From the NCBI GenBank assembly GCA_018242665.1, contig JAFEBL010000031.1:1-40492 (forward strand): a stretch of 40,492 nt of DNA, written 5' to 3'. Below the pieces are notes generated by a model. It was given only the letters and a program-made list of their open reading frames with translations, made no database searches and had not been told where the DNA came from. Origin of the DNA: Nitrospira sp. (GTDB lineage: Bacteria > Nitrospirota > Nitrospiria > Nitrospirales > Nitrospiraceae). The position numbers and the translations under genes are program-made. Below, piece after piece: positions 1 through 8,334 of the stretch (positions within the stretch are counted from its first letter, which is position 1; each line of letters opens with the position of its first letter).

Positions 1-208
1 CCTCGATTTGCGGGGAGCTTACACCCACACCTTAAGTTTCATCTGCACTACACTGATCGTCTTGTGGAATGTAGTAGTTTGTGCAAATCCTCTGGCACAG
101 AGGCGGACAGGCTTTGCCCCAGATATACAATAGTTTTTACATGCTGATAGCGTTGATCAAAAAAACCGCGTGACTAATCAATGTTGCTCGTACTGACAAA
201 CTGACCAC

Positions 209-1078
209 CTATTCTCTCGTTACAACAAAATATGCAGACGTTGGTCTAAGCTTCTTCCAAATCGATTCGGTGTGATAGGAGAGGTTAGACCCAAATAGTC
301 TGCAAAGCATTCCATCAATGGCAGTCCAGGCTCGATTGTTGTAGACGGAAGCGCCAACCGCCCCAACTCTCTGAACTCCCGGAAACACGCAAAGAGCTTC
401 ATTCTCAATCCGCAATTTATTCTGCTTAAGTATCTCTCGGAACAAACGTAGCGGGATGCCTCTTTCGTGTTTCGTAAGGCCAGGTCGCATTCGTGTCCAG
501 TCTCCCATAGAGACAACAGGTTCATGAATAAGCGCGTAGCCGCCTTTGCGCATACAACGAGATATCTCACTCACAATAAATGTCACATTCGGAATGTGAT
601 GAAGTACACCTAAGCACGTGACGAGATCGAAGGTCCGAGCAGCGAAGGGAAGAACCCCGCTGGGGTCAGGTGGTACATAAGTGGCTGGAATACCACAGAC
701 GGCGTTCGATGCAAAAGCATTAGAGGGTTCGACAATCGAAATCTTTTCTATTTTTGATGCGAGTGGCTCAAACTCGTCACCATATGCTGCTCCCAATCCA
801 AGCGCATGAGAGAAGTGCGATTTGGTTAGATATCTAAACCCGTGTAAGGAGTTTAGTGCATGATATGGATATCTGTAGGTTTCACGATTCTTTGCACCCA
901 ATTCAGCGTAACCTTCTTTTTCGTCTTTGAACCAGGTATCAATCTGTTCCAGTGTAAAGTCGTCGCCATACAGCTTTCTCCCTGAGAGATAATCCTCAAG
1001 TGGATTTGTTTCCTCTGGCGCTGGAGAGTTGAAGCGTTGCCCAATCAGCGGAGGGTGCTTGAAACTAGGTCTTTCCAT
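209..1078 (-). CDS. SAM-dependent class I methyltransferase
   Basis: A 289-residue protein with a Rossmann-type methyltransferase core (Methyltransf_11 style). The SAM-binding glycine loop is seen as ALGLGAAYGDEF (about 92-103), an acidic strand end as IVEPSN (115-120), and the motif IV/post-IV region as DLVTCLGVLHHIPN (151-164). It has no membrane segment, so it should act in the cytosol, probably on a sugar or glycan intermediate, given the glycan locus it closes. The ATG is preceded by a GGAGG about 5 bases upstream, which supports this start. It is the last minus-strand gene in the window. The DNA is AT-richer than the chemotaxis half of the window. The substrate cannot be deduced; a role in O-methylating the surface polysaccharide is inference. 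Confidence 0.85.
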   Translation of the reverse strand: MERPSFKHPPLIGQRFNSPAPEETNPLEDYLSGRKLYGDDFTLEQIDTWFKDEKEGYAELGAKNRETYRYPYHALNSLHGFRYLTKSHFSHALGLGAAYGDEFEPLASKIEKISIVEPSNAFASNAVCGIPATYVPPDPSGVLPFAARTFDLVTCLGVLHHIPNVTFIVSEISRCMRKGGYALIHEPVVSMGDWTRMRPGLTKHERGIPLRLFREILKQNKLRIENEALCVFPGVQRVGAVGASVYNNRAWTAIDGMLCRLFGSNLSYHTESIWKKLRPTSAYFVVTRE

Positions 1079-1173
1079 TCAAACCTCCTAAGGATGCTAG
1101 CGGAGCCCCGGCTTTGCTAAATACCACAACAAAACAGTTCTTCGGTCTACGCGTCATTCTCAATCTTCGCATC

Positions 1174-1749
1174 TCAAGTTTTAAAGGTGCGTGTATTAAT
1201 GATCTTTGCCGGATTGCCACCTACCACTGTCCAGGGCGTAACATTTTTGAATATGCTTGATCGTGCACCGACAATCGCTCCCTTTCCGACTGTCACACCG
1301 GGGCCTATAAAGACGTCAGCTGCAACCCAGGCTCCCTCCGCGATGGTTATGGGAGCGGTGGTGAGAGGCATAGTGGGGACGTTATAATTGTGGCTTGCAG
1401 AGCAGAGATAGCTGTATTGACTGACGGTAGCGTGGGGGCCCAAACAGATTTTATCGACCGAATAACAGTCGACATAGTCTCCAAGGCAACTATGTTCTCC
1501 CATCTCCAGATTCCACGGTGCCCAGATTATTGCCGAAGGATATGCGCGGGCTTTGTACCCTACCCGTGCGCCAAAGAGCCTCAGTAGCATTCGTCTCCAT
1601 CCGTGAAACACCCTGGGACTAGGCCTAAACAGGAGGAGCCATACGATTCGCCATAAAGCCCTGCTCACCTTGTTTGAGAATGGGTGCGGACTGGAGCACT
1701 GCGACAAGTCCACCTGTCGAAGAACATCAGGGCTAGCTTGAGTAGACAC
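1174..1749 (-). CDS. WcaF-type acyltransferase (left-handed beta-helix)
   Basis: A 191-residue hexapeptide-repeat O-acetyltransferase resembling the colanic-acid acetyltransferase WcaF. The N-terminal ~60 residues hold a hydrophobic/basic helix (WRIVWLLLFRPSPRVFHGWR), followed by repeats of the I-G-x-x-x-x pattern, e.g. CLGDYVDCYSVDKICLGP and VFIGPGVTVGKGAIVGARS. A histidine in SASHNYN (about 118) is at the expected catalytic place. The usual C-terminal GNPAKII stretch is present. It would transfer acetyl from acetyl-CoA to a glycan building block in the cytosol. The GTG start lies inside the end of the upstream glycosyltransferase gene (17-base overlap in another frame), which indicates translational coupling. 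No strong Shine-Dalgarno is visible, so a slightly different start is possible. Confidence 0.87.
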   Translation of the reverse strand: MSTQASPDVLRQVDLSQCSSPHPFSNKVSRALWRIVWLLLFRPSPRVFHGWRRMLLRLFGARVGYKARAYPSAIIWAPWNLEMGEHSCLGDYVDCYSVDKICLGPHATVSQYSYLCSASHNYNVPTMPLTTAPITIAEGAWVAADVFIGPGVTVGKGAIVGARSSIFKNVTPWTVVGGNPAKIINTRTFKT

Positions 1750-2896
1750 AATCCGGAGTCCGATCTTTTTTCAGTATCCACTGATAAACGGAGCACATTT
1801 TTTCAACAATGGGACGCCAGGCGAAAGATGCCTGCACTAGTTTCATACCCAACTCTCCCATGCCATCTCTCTGGGTATTGCTTCTTGACATCAAAGCCTT
1901 GAGACCGGCAGCTATACCCTCCACCTCGAAACTGATCTCAATCGCCGCACCTGTTTCAAAACCGACAGGTAAGTTGCACTGGGGTGTCATGAGAACTGGC
2001 AGGCGGTGCGCCCAGGCTTCAAGCACAACCACCGGAAGCCCTTCGCTAAACGAAGGGAGAATGAAGCCTTTGGCCTGACGAAATGCGGCCTCCTTTTCCG
2101 CGCCGAATTTTGCACCCACAAACTGAACAGAGTCTTCGATGTTGAGATCCTTGCAGAGATCCTTAAGAGCCATTTCGTACGTCCTTTCACCCCATCCTGC
2201 GATGTTTAGTACCCATGGCTCCGAACCGTACTGCCGTTTATTGCGCACCACCTGCCAGGCGTGAATTAGATTAGTAAGGCCCTTTTTGGGATGAAGTCTT
2301 CCAAGGTACAGCAAAACATTCTGGCTGCGTTCCTGTTCACGTGGGAAACTTGTGATATCCGGGATGTCAATGCCGAGGGGTATCAAACATATTGGGTTTC
2401 TCAATCCCAGTGAACGAATTGAGTCTGCCTCCGCGTGCGTGAGAGCCTGAATACAGGCAGCATTGCTCAAATGTCTTTGTTGATATAGCCAACCTGCTAG
2501 GATTTTTTTCCACCTCGAATTATTGAGTGCCCATGAATCCAGCATGCCATGAACTGAGGTCAGGTATGGTTTTGCTTCCCTTCGGGCCCATACCGAACCA
2601 GCGATGGCAGGGTAAGTCCACAACCCATGTACGTGAAGCAGATCCAGTTTCGCGCTTTGCATGGCTGTAATCAATTCCGGAGCATACCCAAAGCTTTGCG
2701 GGCCTGCTGTGCGACAAATTGTCAGAGGTAACGGCTGCCACTCCTTTTTGTCCTTCTCGAACTGCTCATCGTACAGGCCGAATATCTGAGGCTTTACGCC
2801 GCAATGCCGGTACAGCGCCTTGTTCTGACCGAGAGTTGCTCCGAAGATTCCGCCTGCTCTGTTGGATGCCGAATGAATTAGCACTCCGATCTTCAT
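1733..2896 (-). CDS. glycosyltransferase, GT4 family
   Basis: A 387-residue GT-B-fold glycosyltransferase. The N-terminal domain begins MKIGVLIHSAS and carries LLHVHGLW (86-93) and SVHGMLDSW (114-122). The C-terminal donor-binding domain has LYLGRLHPKKG (196-206) and PSFSEGLPVVVLEAW (281-295) with the E-x7-E pair E285/E293 typical of retaining GT4 enzymes. It should add a sugar from a nucleotide donor to a lipid-linked glycan at the inner face of the membrane. It follows another glycosyltransferase with a 150-base gap that contains a small inverted repeat, and overlaps the acetyltransferase downstream. Donor and acceptor are unknown. Confidence 0.9.
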   Translation of the reverse strand: MKIGVLIHSASNRAGGIFGATLGQNKALYRHCGVKPQIFGLYDEQFEKDKKEWQPLPLTICRTAGPQSFGYAPELITAMQSAKLDLLHVHGLWTYPAIAGSVWARREAKPYLTSVHGMLDSWALNNSRWKKILAGWLYQQRHLSNAACIQALTHAEADSIRSLGLRNPICLIPLGIDIPDITSFPREQERSQNVLLYLGRLHPKKGLTNLIHAWQVVRNKRQYGSEPWVLNIAGWGERTYEMALKDLCKDLNIEDSVQFVGAKFGAEKEAAFRQAKGFILPSFSEGLPVVVLEAWAHRLPVLMTPQCNLPVGFETGAAIEISFEVEGIAAGLKALMSRSNTQRDGMGELGMKLVQASFAWRPIVEKMCSVYQWILKKDRTPDCVYSS

Positions 2897-3046
2897 ATGC
2901 TTATTTTCCTAGGCACCCTGCAAGCAATTGCAGGGGGAACCACACAGGAAATTCACCCCGTACCATTTGTAAGTTCCAAAGGAACATCTTGTTGATCTCC
3001 GCCCACAGCCTCTCAAAAGAATTAGACGAAGCGGGTGTGCGCCATC

Positions 3047-4210
3047 CTAGATGCGGACTGAATTGGATCGGCCTTTGATTGAAGCCGCAGCATGCACTGC
3101 TCCCCAGAATCGCCTCACCATTTCCGGCAATGTAAACTCTTCGCTTGCCGTGAAGAGTGCCCGTTTCGACATCGCTTGGCGCAAAGTTTCATCGGAAACC
3201 AATTGAAGCATTTTTCTGCTCAGATCCAAGCTGTCGTTTTCTGCGTACAAAATCCCATTTTGCCCCTCAATTAGGGCAGCCACTTCCGGCGACTGGTTCG
3301 AGAGATTATCGTGCGTAATCACAGGAAGTGCATATCCCATTGCGTGCAAAATACTTAACCCGATATACCCCGGATATACGAATACCTTGGCCGAAAGGAA
3401 CCATGGAGCCATAAGATCTTGGTCATAAATGGCCCCGAGCCACCGGATAGATTCCATTACATTTAGTCGCTTTGCCAATTGTTCCAAGTTGTTTCGTTGA
3501 TCGCCATCCCCTATGAGAACCAATAGACAGTTCCTGTTTCGTTTGCGCAGTTGTGCGAGCGCTTCAATAGCCAGGTCGACCCTAGCCTTAGCTGAAAGAC
3601 GCCCGCAAAACAGAAAGACTTGTTTGCCGGATATTCCGTGCTTATCTTGGAACGCGGCAACGCGTGACGAAGGCCACTGGGCTGTTGCTGTCTTCAATGG
3701 TGCCTGATCAATAGCATTGTTAATGGCGAACACACGTTCAGGTGGGAATCCCATGCGGAGAAATTCCTGCTTCTCCCGCTCAGTATAAAGAAGAATGACG
3801 TCCATCCAGCGCATGATTCGTGCGCGCAGGAGGTGCCGAAAGCGATTCTGGCTTGGCATCGAACCAATCCCCCACCAGACAGTTGCGATGTTCCTTCGTT
3901 TTGCCTTCCAGAGGAGAGGATAGTTACTTAGGAATCTTGCATTGCCACACACAACTAAAACATCGCCACTCTTGGAGTTAGGATCAAGTGCGATCCCATT
4001 TTGCCACATCAATCTATTGTTTAAGAACCCAGTGCACGGGTAATTCACCCGGAATGATGGTCCGATGCAGACAGCAGTTTTTATGCTTTGATCATTCGGC
4101 AACTGCTTGCTCGCGAATACACAAACATTGTGGTCACCGTTTTCAATGAGAGTCGTAAAAAATGGAATTCGATACTCAGGGACAATTGGCTGGATAATTT
4201 GAACGTTCAT
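3047..4210 (-). CDS. glycosyltransferase, GT-B fold (GLSxxHxMG type)
   Basis: A 387-residue glycosyltransferase. FLFCGRLSAKAR (199-210) marks the start of the nucleotide-sugar domain, and VLIGDGDQRNNLEQLA (231-246) is the usual second strand/turn. In place of the classic E-x7-E there is VYPGYIGLSILHAMGYALP (278-296) followed by ITHDN and a PE pair. This looks like the recognised subfamily with PGxxGLxxxH rather than a mutated GT4. The ATG overlaps the stop of the upstream polymerase by one base (TAATG), so the two are translationally coupled. A cytosolic role in repeat-unit assembly for the exported glycan is inferred from neighbours; the sugar is unknown. Confidence 0.85.
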   Translation of the reverse strand: MNVQIIQPIVPEYRIPFFTTLIENGDHNVCVFASKQLPNDQSIKTAVCIGPSFRVNYPCTGFLNNRLMWQNGIALDPNSKSGDVLVVCGNARFLSNYPLLWKAKRRNIATVWWGIGSMPSQNRFRHLLRARIMRWMDVILLYTEREKQEFLRMGFPPERVFAINNAIDQAPLKTATAQWPSSRVAAFQDKHGISGKQVFLFCGRLSAKARVDLAIEALAQLRKRNRNCLLVLIGDGDQRNNLEQLAKRLNVMESIRWLGAIYDQDLMAPWFLSAKVFVYPGYIGLSILHAMGYALPVITHDNLSNQSPEVAALIEGQNGILYAENDSLDLSRKMLQLVSDETLRQAMSKRALFTASEEFTLPEMVRRFWGAVHAAASIKGRSNSVRI

Positions 4211-5583
4211 TATTTTTTCCCAATAGTGGGCACAAAATCAGAGAACGGCCTTCTGGCTACCCCTGAAACGCTGAAGGGTCCACGGGAATCAAAAGCATTG
4301 GCAACAGCAATCTCTTTGGGCGCTCTGCTTCGATGCATGAGAGAGTTGGAGTGCTGATCTAGAATGGTGGCAAACATGAAAAATTCAAGATTGCCCAACA
4401 GATTTCCCTGCTTAAAAGAAAGGATGAGGGTAAACAAGGTCAGACTGACGAGTGTCCCGAATACAAGGAGTTCTTCTGGTTCGTTCCTGAGTATCCTTAA
4501 ACCCCTGAAGGAACTGCGACCCAGCCAATAGAGTGTAAGCAGGTAAAGGCCAAAACCAATGAGCCCTTCCTCCGCCAATATCTCTAGCGGAACAAAATGG
4601 GGATAAATACCCAAGATGTGCGGATCGAAGGCGGCAGAATTGCCAAGCCCAAAGATAATCTTCTCTATAGATTGGAACCAGAGATGCAGCAGGTAAAATG
4701 CTTGATCCAACCGCTCTGCCATGGCTCCCTCCATAGCGCTTGTGCTCCATCGGCTTCCACCGGCATAGTAGGAACTCTGCTTACTCCAGAACTCTTGCAG
4801 TCCCAGACTCGTTACTCCAGCCAAGAATCCCATCAGCCCGATCAAAAGAATCACTTGACCGACATTCTTGACCCGATGGCTTAGAGGCCAACACACTACG
4901 GAAACAAGAACAATGCCGACTAACTGCCCACGCGCGCCAGACCTGATCACCAAAATAAGGCACAACGCTACCACCGCCCAGCGCAAGACTTGCCACACTT
5001 TTGACTTCCACGGATCTGCAAGAATGGCCACCAACGTTACCATTCCTGCCATCTGTGAAACGGCCAAGGGATTCCCATGACCACCCTCTAGCACGATTGC
5101 GCGCGAGTCCCAGGAGACAAAGGCCAAGAGAAGGATTGTTAAAGTGGTTCCCATCAGGATCATTGCCTTGAAAGTAACCTGAATGTCTTTGGTGTTGCCA
5201 ATAAGCAAGGGCGTGAGAAGAAGAAATGTTACAGCATACGGGCCACGGCTGGCCCAGATACTTTGGGAGAGTTCAGGGCGTGGCGCCCAAATAGTAGAAG
5301 CAAGGGCGTAGCTGAAGAGAGCAATGACCAACCATCCTACCGGCGGATAATTTGCCCATATATGTTCGCCTTTGATTAGCTTGATGAGGATCGCAAGTAA
5401 GACCGTTCCCCCGATTAAGAAGTTAGTAAACGTTTGATGCTGAGAAAAAAATGGGTGGGTGGCTTGGCCCCATTGCTCCAGGCCGAACATGGACAGCACT
5501 CCCGCAACTGCAATGGAAGGGTACCTCCAGATGAAGAGATACATCCCCCCTGCGACAAGACAATATGCGATAATGCCAAGCAT
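4210..5583 (-). CDS. O-antigen polymerase/ligase family membrane protein (Wzy/WaaL-like)
   Basis: A 457-residue polytopic inner-membrane protein with roughly ten to twelve hydrophobic segments. A large periplasmic loop in the second half carries FGLGNSAAFDPHILGIYPHF and then PLEILAEEGLIGFGLYLL. This H-N-x-PLEILAEEGLIG arrangement is the Wzy_C signature of O-antigen ligases/polymerases. It would join glycan repeat units, or glycan to lipid or protein, on the periplasmic side after Wzx-type export. The last ~35 residues are hydrophilic and Arg/Lys-rich, consistent with a cytosolic tail. The flippase gene precedes it by 14 bases and a glycosyltransferase overlaps its stop. Sequence alone does not distinguish polymerase from ligase. 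Confidence 0.85.
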   Translation of the reverse strand: MLGIIAYCLVAGGMYLFIWRYPSIAVAGVLSMFGLEQWGQATHPFFSQHQTFTNFLIGGTVLLAILIKLIKGEHIWANYPPVGWLVIALFSYALASTIWAPRPELSQSIWASRGPYAVTFLLLTPLLIGNTKDIQVTFKAMILMGTTLTILLLAFVSWDSRAIVLEGGHGNPLAVSQMAGMVTLVAILADPWKSKVWQVLRWAVVALCLILVIRSGARGQLVGIVLVSVVCWPLSHRVKNVGQVILLIGLMGFLAGVTSLGLQEFWSKQSSYYAGGSRWSTSAMEGAMAERLDQAFYLLHLWFQSIEKIIFGLGNSAAFDPHILGIYPHFVPLEILAEEGLIGFGLYLLTLYWLGRSSFRGLRILRNEPEELLVFGTLVSLTLFTLILSFKQGNLLGNLEFFMFATILDQHSNSLMHRSRAPKEIAVANAFDSRGPFSVSGVARRPFSDFVPTIGKK

Positions 5584-5597
5584 TCCGACTAGTTCAC

Positions 5598-7136
5598 TTA
5601 ACTTTCGCGGTCCCCTGTGGCTCGTACGAGCACGCTTTTGATCTCCACGAAACTGTTCCTAATAAATACCTTCGTAAGTCCAAGGTAAATGCAACCATAG
5701 ACAGTTATCGCAGCAGCAGCTTGCCACAAACTCGTTGTATTCTGTCCTTCCCAGAAAATAAACATGCTTGCTGCTGCAACCGCTGCAATCCCCACCCAGA
5801 GCATGACAAATACCTGGGTAAACACTGATCTCAATGGCATCAGACTGCTCTTAGCCACGATGGCGCAGTACATAAACCCCGACAAGAGATTGTAGCCACT
5901 TACTACTAGACTGATAGCAATAAGCCCACCCGTCGAGGCCCCAATGGCTCCAGCGAGAATAATCCCCGCCCCGTCGCTGATGGACAGCACAGACACGAGT
6001 CTCCACTCCCCGCGGGCCTCCAACATGGCTCGACACAGCGGAATCATGAGGCGCACAGGCATTGCCAGCGACAAGATTTGCACCACCGGGATCGCCTCGT
6101 CCCATTTTCCTGCCCAGAGACCGTGAATGGCCGCGGGAGCCGCAATTGCAAGGCCGAAACAGGCAAAGGTCGCCACCACGGCCAGCAGACGAGTTCCTCT
6201 TAGAAACAGCTCCGTCTGGCGTGGTTGTTCGTTGCCGAGCGAGGAGAACGCCGGCATCATGACAGTGTCCAGGCTGCTGGTGACCAACGCCACCAGGGCG
6301 AGGCTTAGCTGATACCCGAAAAAGTAGACACCTAACAACTCTTTGTTCTGGATGAGACTAATTGCCAGATAATCCCCATTAATCGTGAGTGCGCTGGCTA
6401 ATGCGGTGAGCATCACCCACCGGCTGTCCTGGAAAATCTCTTGGATAGAGGGCCAGGTCAGTGACCGGTTAGACGGCCAACATTTGGCCCAGTACCATCC
6501 AAGTGCCGTCTCCACGAGGGCCACGACACAGAGTGGAAAGACAAAACTCAGTGGGCCGAAACCCAGCCACGCAAACAGGACCATAGATCCGTGACGGGCG
6601 AGCGACGACAGAATGATCAGGCGGGAAACCTTAGCAAACTGCAGATCTGCTGAGAGTTTCGCCTGAAAAATCATCGCAGCGGTGCTCAAGGGTAGCGACA
6701 ATCCCAGAATCCAGACCATTGTCCGCAAGGAATGACTGTCGTACAGACCGGAGAGGATCGGAGCCGCCCCCATGAGGACTGCAAAGCCACCGACGTTGAA
6801 CAGGAGGGCGAACTTCAGGTACATCACGGCCAGGCCTGAATACTGTGCGCCCTTCTGTATCAGCAAGCGATGGGTCCCGCCGTTTCTCAACGCCATCACG
6901 ATGGTCGACCAGGAGATGGCAATGGCATACAGCGCAAAATCTTCTTTCGACAGTAGCCATCCGAGGATGAGCTGGGCGATAAGACTTGCGCCCTTGCCCA
7001 CTGCAATGCTCACCACCGACCATAAGATCCCGGAGGTGATCCTGCTTCCCAGGCCTTTCGCGGAGTGTTGGCCGGCATTCACGACAGATGGTTCGTATGC
7101 TTCCGCACTGCATGGCACTGTCGGTCTTCCATCCAT
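5598..7136 (-). CDS. Wzx-type polysaccharide flippase
   Basis: A 512-residue protein made almost entirely of hydrophobic helices (about 12-14). It starts after a ~30-residue polar N-terminus at SRITSGILWSVVSIAVGKGASL, the typical first helix of the MOP/PST exporter family. LLSKEDFALYAIAISW soon after is the family's usual loop 1 and helix 2 region. It would flip undecaprenyl-linked repeat units to the periplasm for the polymerase encoded 14 bases downstream. The gene lies 15 bases after a glycosyltransferase gene, so the block reads as one operon. From about this gene rightward the base composition becomes more GC-rich than in the distal part of the locus. Confidence 0.88.
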   Translation of the reverse strand: MDGRPTVPCSAEAYEPSVVNAGQHSAKGLGSRITSGILWSVVSIAVGKGASLIAQLILGWLLSKEDFALYAIAISWSTIVMALRNGGTHRLLIQKGAQYSGLAVMYLKFALLFNVGGFAVLMGAAPILSGLYDSHSLRTMVWILGLSLPLSTAAMIFQAKLSADLQFAKVSRLIILSSLARHGSMVLFAWLGFGPLSFVFPLCVVALVETALGWYWAKCWPSNRSLTWPSIQEIFQDSRWVMLTALASALTINGDYLAISLIQNKELLGVYFFGYQLSLALVALVTSSLDTVMMPAFSSLGNEQPRQTELFLRGTRLLAVVATFACFGLAIAAPAAIHGLWAGKWDEAIPVVQILSLAMPVRLMIPLCRAMLEARGEWRLVSVLSISDGAGIILAGAIGASTGGLIAISLVVSGYNLLSGFMYCAIVAKSSLMPLRSVFTQVFVMLWVGIAAVAAASMFIFWEGQNTTSLWQAAAAITVYGCIYLGLTKVFIRNSFVEIKSVLVRATGDRES

Positions 7137-7151
7137 CCTGCGATGAGTTCC

Positions 7152-8303
7152 TTAGCTCGATTGGGGTAACGATGCGGCATATGCATCGTAGGTTTCCGAA
7201 ATAAACCGCTCGACGCCGAATAGGCGTCGTCCGCGTTCGTAGGCCGCATGCCGCATCATCCGGAGCCGGTGGCGATTCCCCATCAACGTCAGAAGTTTTG
7301 CCGTGAGATCGTGGACATCGCCACTGTTGAACAGTAATCCGGTGACTTCATTTTCAACAAGTTCCGCCGTTCCACCGGCATCAGCTGCGATCAACGGGAG
7401 GCCGTCCACCAGTGTTTCACAGACCCACATGCTGCAGGGCTCAGGACTGAGACGGCATTGCAACCCGAGATCATAAAATTGATGGTGCTTCCGAAGATCT
7501 TCGGAAAACCCCATGAACCGAATACAATTTCCTGCGTCAGACTGACTCACCAGACGCTGTAACTCCTCATAATAAGGATTCCGATCAAGGGGTCCGCCGA
7601 AGACGTCGAGGCGTATGTCGTGTCCTGTGACTCTCGCATTCAGGACGGCTTGAATTGCCAGGTGGTGTCCTTTGTCTTCTGTCAGACGCCCGGCAATGAC
7701 GCAGCGAATGTGGTCGTCGCGTCGATCATTGGGTCCTTCGAAGAGTTTTGGCGCTGCGTTGTGGATCACTCGTATCGGCACACCCGCGCCTTTCCAGTTG
7801 GATCCAATGAAGTCGCTCACCGGTATCAACAGATCGGCCCCCCATTTCGCCAGCAGATGGTTCAACTTCGACCCCAAGCCGAAGAGTCGGCGTTGGCTCA
7901 TATTTCCATGGATGTGCCACACCGACGCGTAGCCGAGTTTCCGCAGATGTCCGGCGATGATGTGTTGCGGCAGCCAGTGCGCGTGGACAACGCGTATCCC
8001 CAACTGCTGGAAAAGCTTGTGCAAGGCTATCGCGGACTGATAGGCCTTGGCTATGACCGCAGGCAACTGCATGATGGTGCGGGCTGAACTTGTGGCTGTG
8101 AAACTCGACAACCCCTCTACCAGATGAACGCGGTTCCCATTGTGTGTCAGCCAATCAAACATGGCTCCTGGTTGTAGGCAGACAAACTGCAACTCGGGCG
8201 CGTTGCGGGCATAGAGCTTCAAGACGGACGCCACTCCGTACCCGTCGTCACCTTTGCACAACATGGCCGCTGGATAGCCGCCGGCTAGACCGTTGCTCTG
8301 CAC
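7152..8303 (-). CDS. glycosyltransferase, GT4 family
   Basis: A 383-residue GT-B glycosyltransferase. HAHWLPQHIIAGHLRKLG (107-124) and HIHGNMSQ lie in the acceptor domain. CVIAGRLTEDKGHHLAIQA marks the donor domain, and LSPEPCSMWVCETLVDGLP provides the E-x7-E pair, followed by IAADAGGTAELV and GLLF. These are standard GT4 signatures. The start is a GTG preceded by GGAGAAGG about 7 bases upstream; an ATG slightly further upstream is out of frame. It sits between the large membrane/glycosidase-like gene and the flippase, both co-directional. The transferred sugar is not evident. Confidence 0.88.
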   Translation of the reverse strand: MQSNGLAGGYPAAMLCKGDDGYGVASVLKLYARNAPELQFVCLQPGAMFDWLTHNGNRVHLVEGLSSFTATSSARTIMQLPAVIAKAYQSAIALHKLFQQLGIRVVHAHWLPQHIIAGHLRKLGYASVWHIHGNMSQRRLFGLGSKLNHLLAKWGADLLIPVSDFIGSNWKGAGVPIRVIHNAAPKLFEGPNDRRDDHIRCVIAGRLTEDKGHHLAIQAVLNARVTGHDIRLDVFGGPLDRNPYYEELQRLVSQSDAGNCIRFMGFSEDLRKHHQFYDLGLQCRLSPEPCSMWVCETLVDGLPLIAADAGGTAELVENEVTGLLFNSGDVHDLTAKLLTLMGNRHRLRMMRHAAYERGRRLFGVERFISETYDAYAASLPQSS

Positions 8304-8334
8304 GATAGTGCCTTCTCCATGAGGCCAACCCCGT

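Noticed and set aside
155-208. T-rich tract after the methyltransferase gene as an intrinsic terminator
   Set aside because: A run of seven T is seen on the transcript strand, but no GC-rich stem precedes it.
2916-2935. 8-bp inverted repeat with 4-base loop between two glycosyltransferase genes, as a terminator
   Set aside because: No U-tract follows on either strand and the genes look co-transcribed.
3316-3380. Glycosyltransferase at 3047-4210 as a dead enzyme lacking E-x7-E
   Set aside because: The PGxxGLxxxH/THDN pattern is a coherent subfamily form, so there is no sign of decay.
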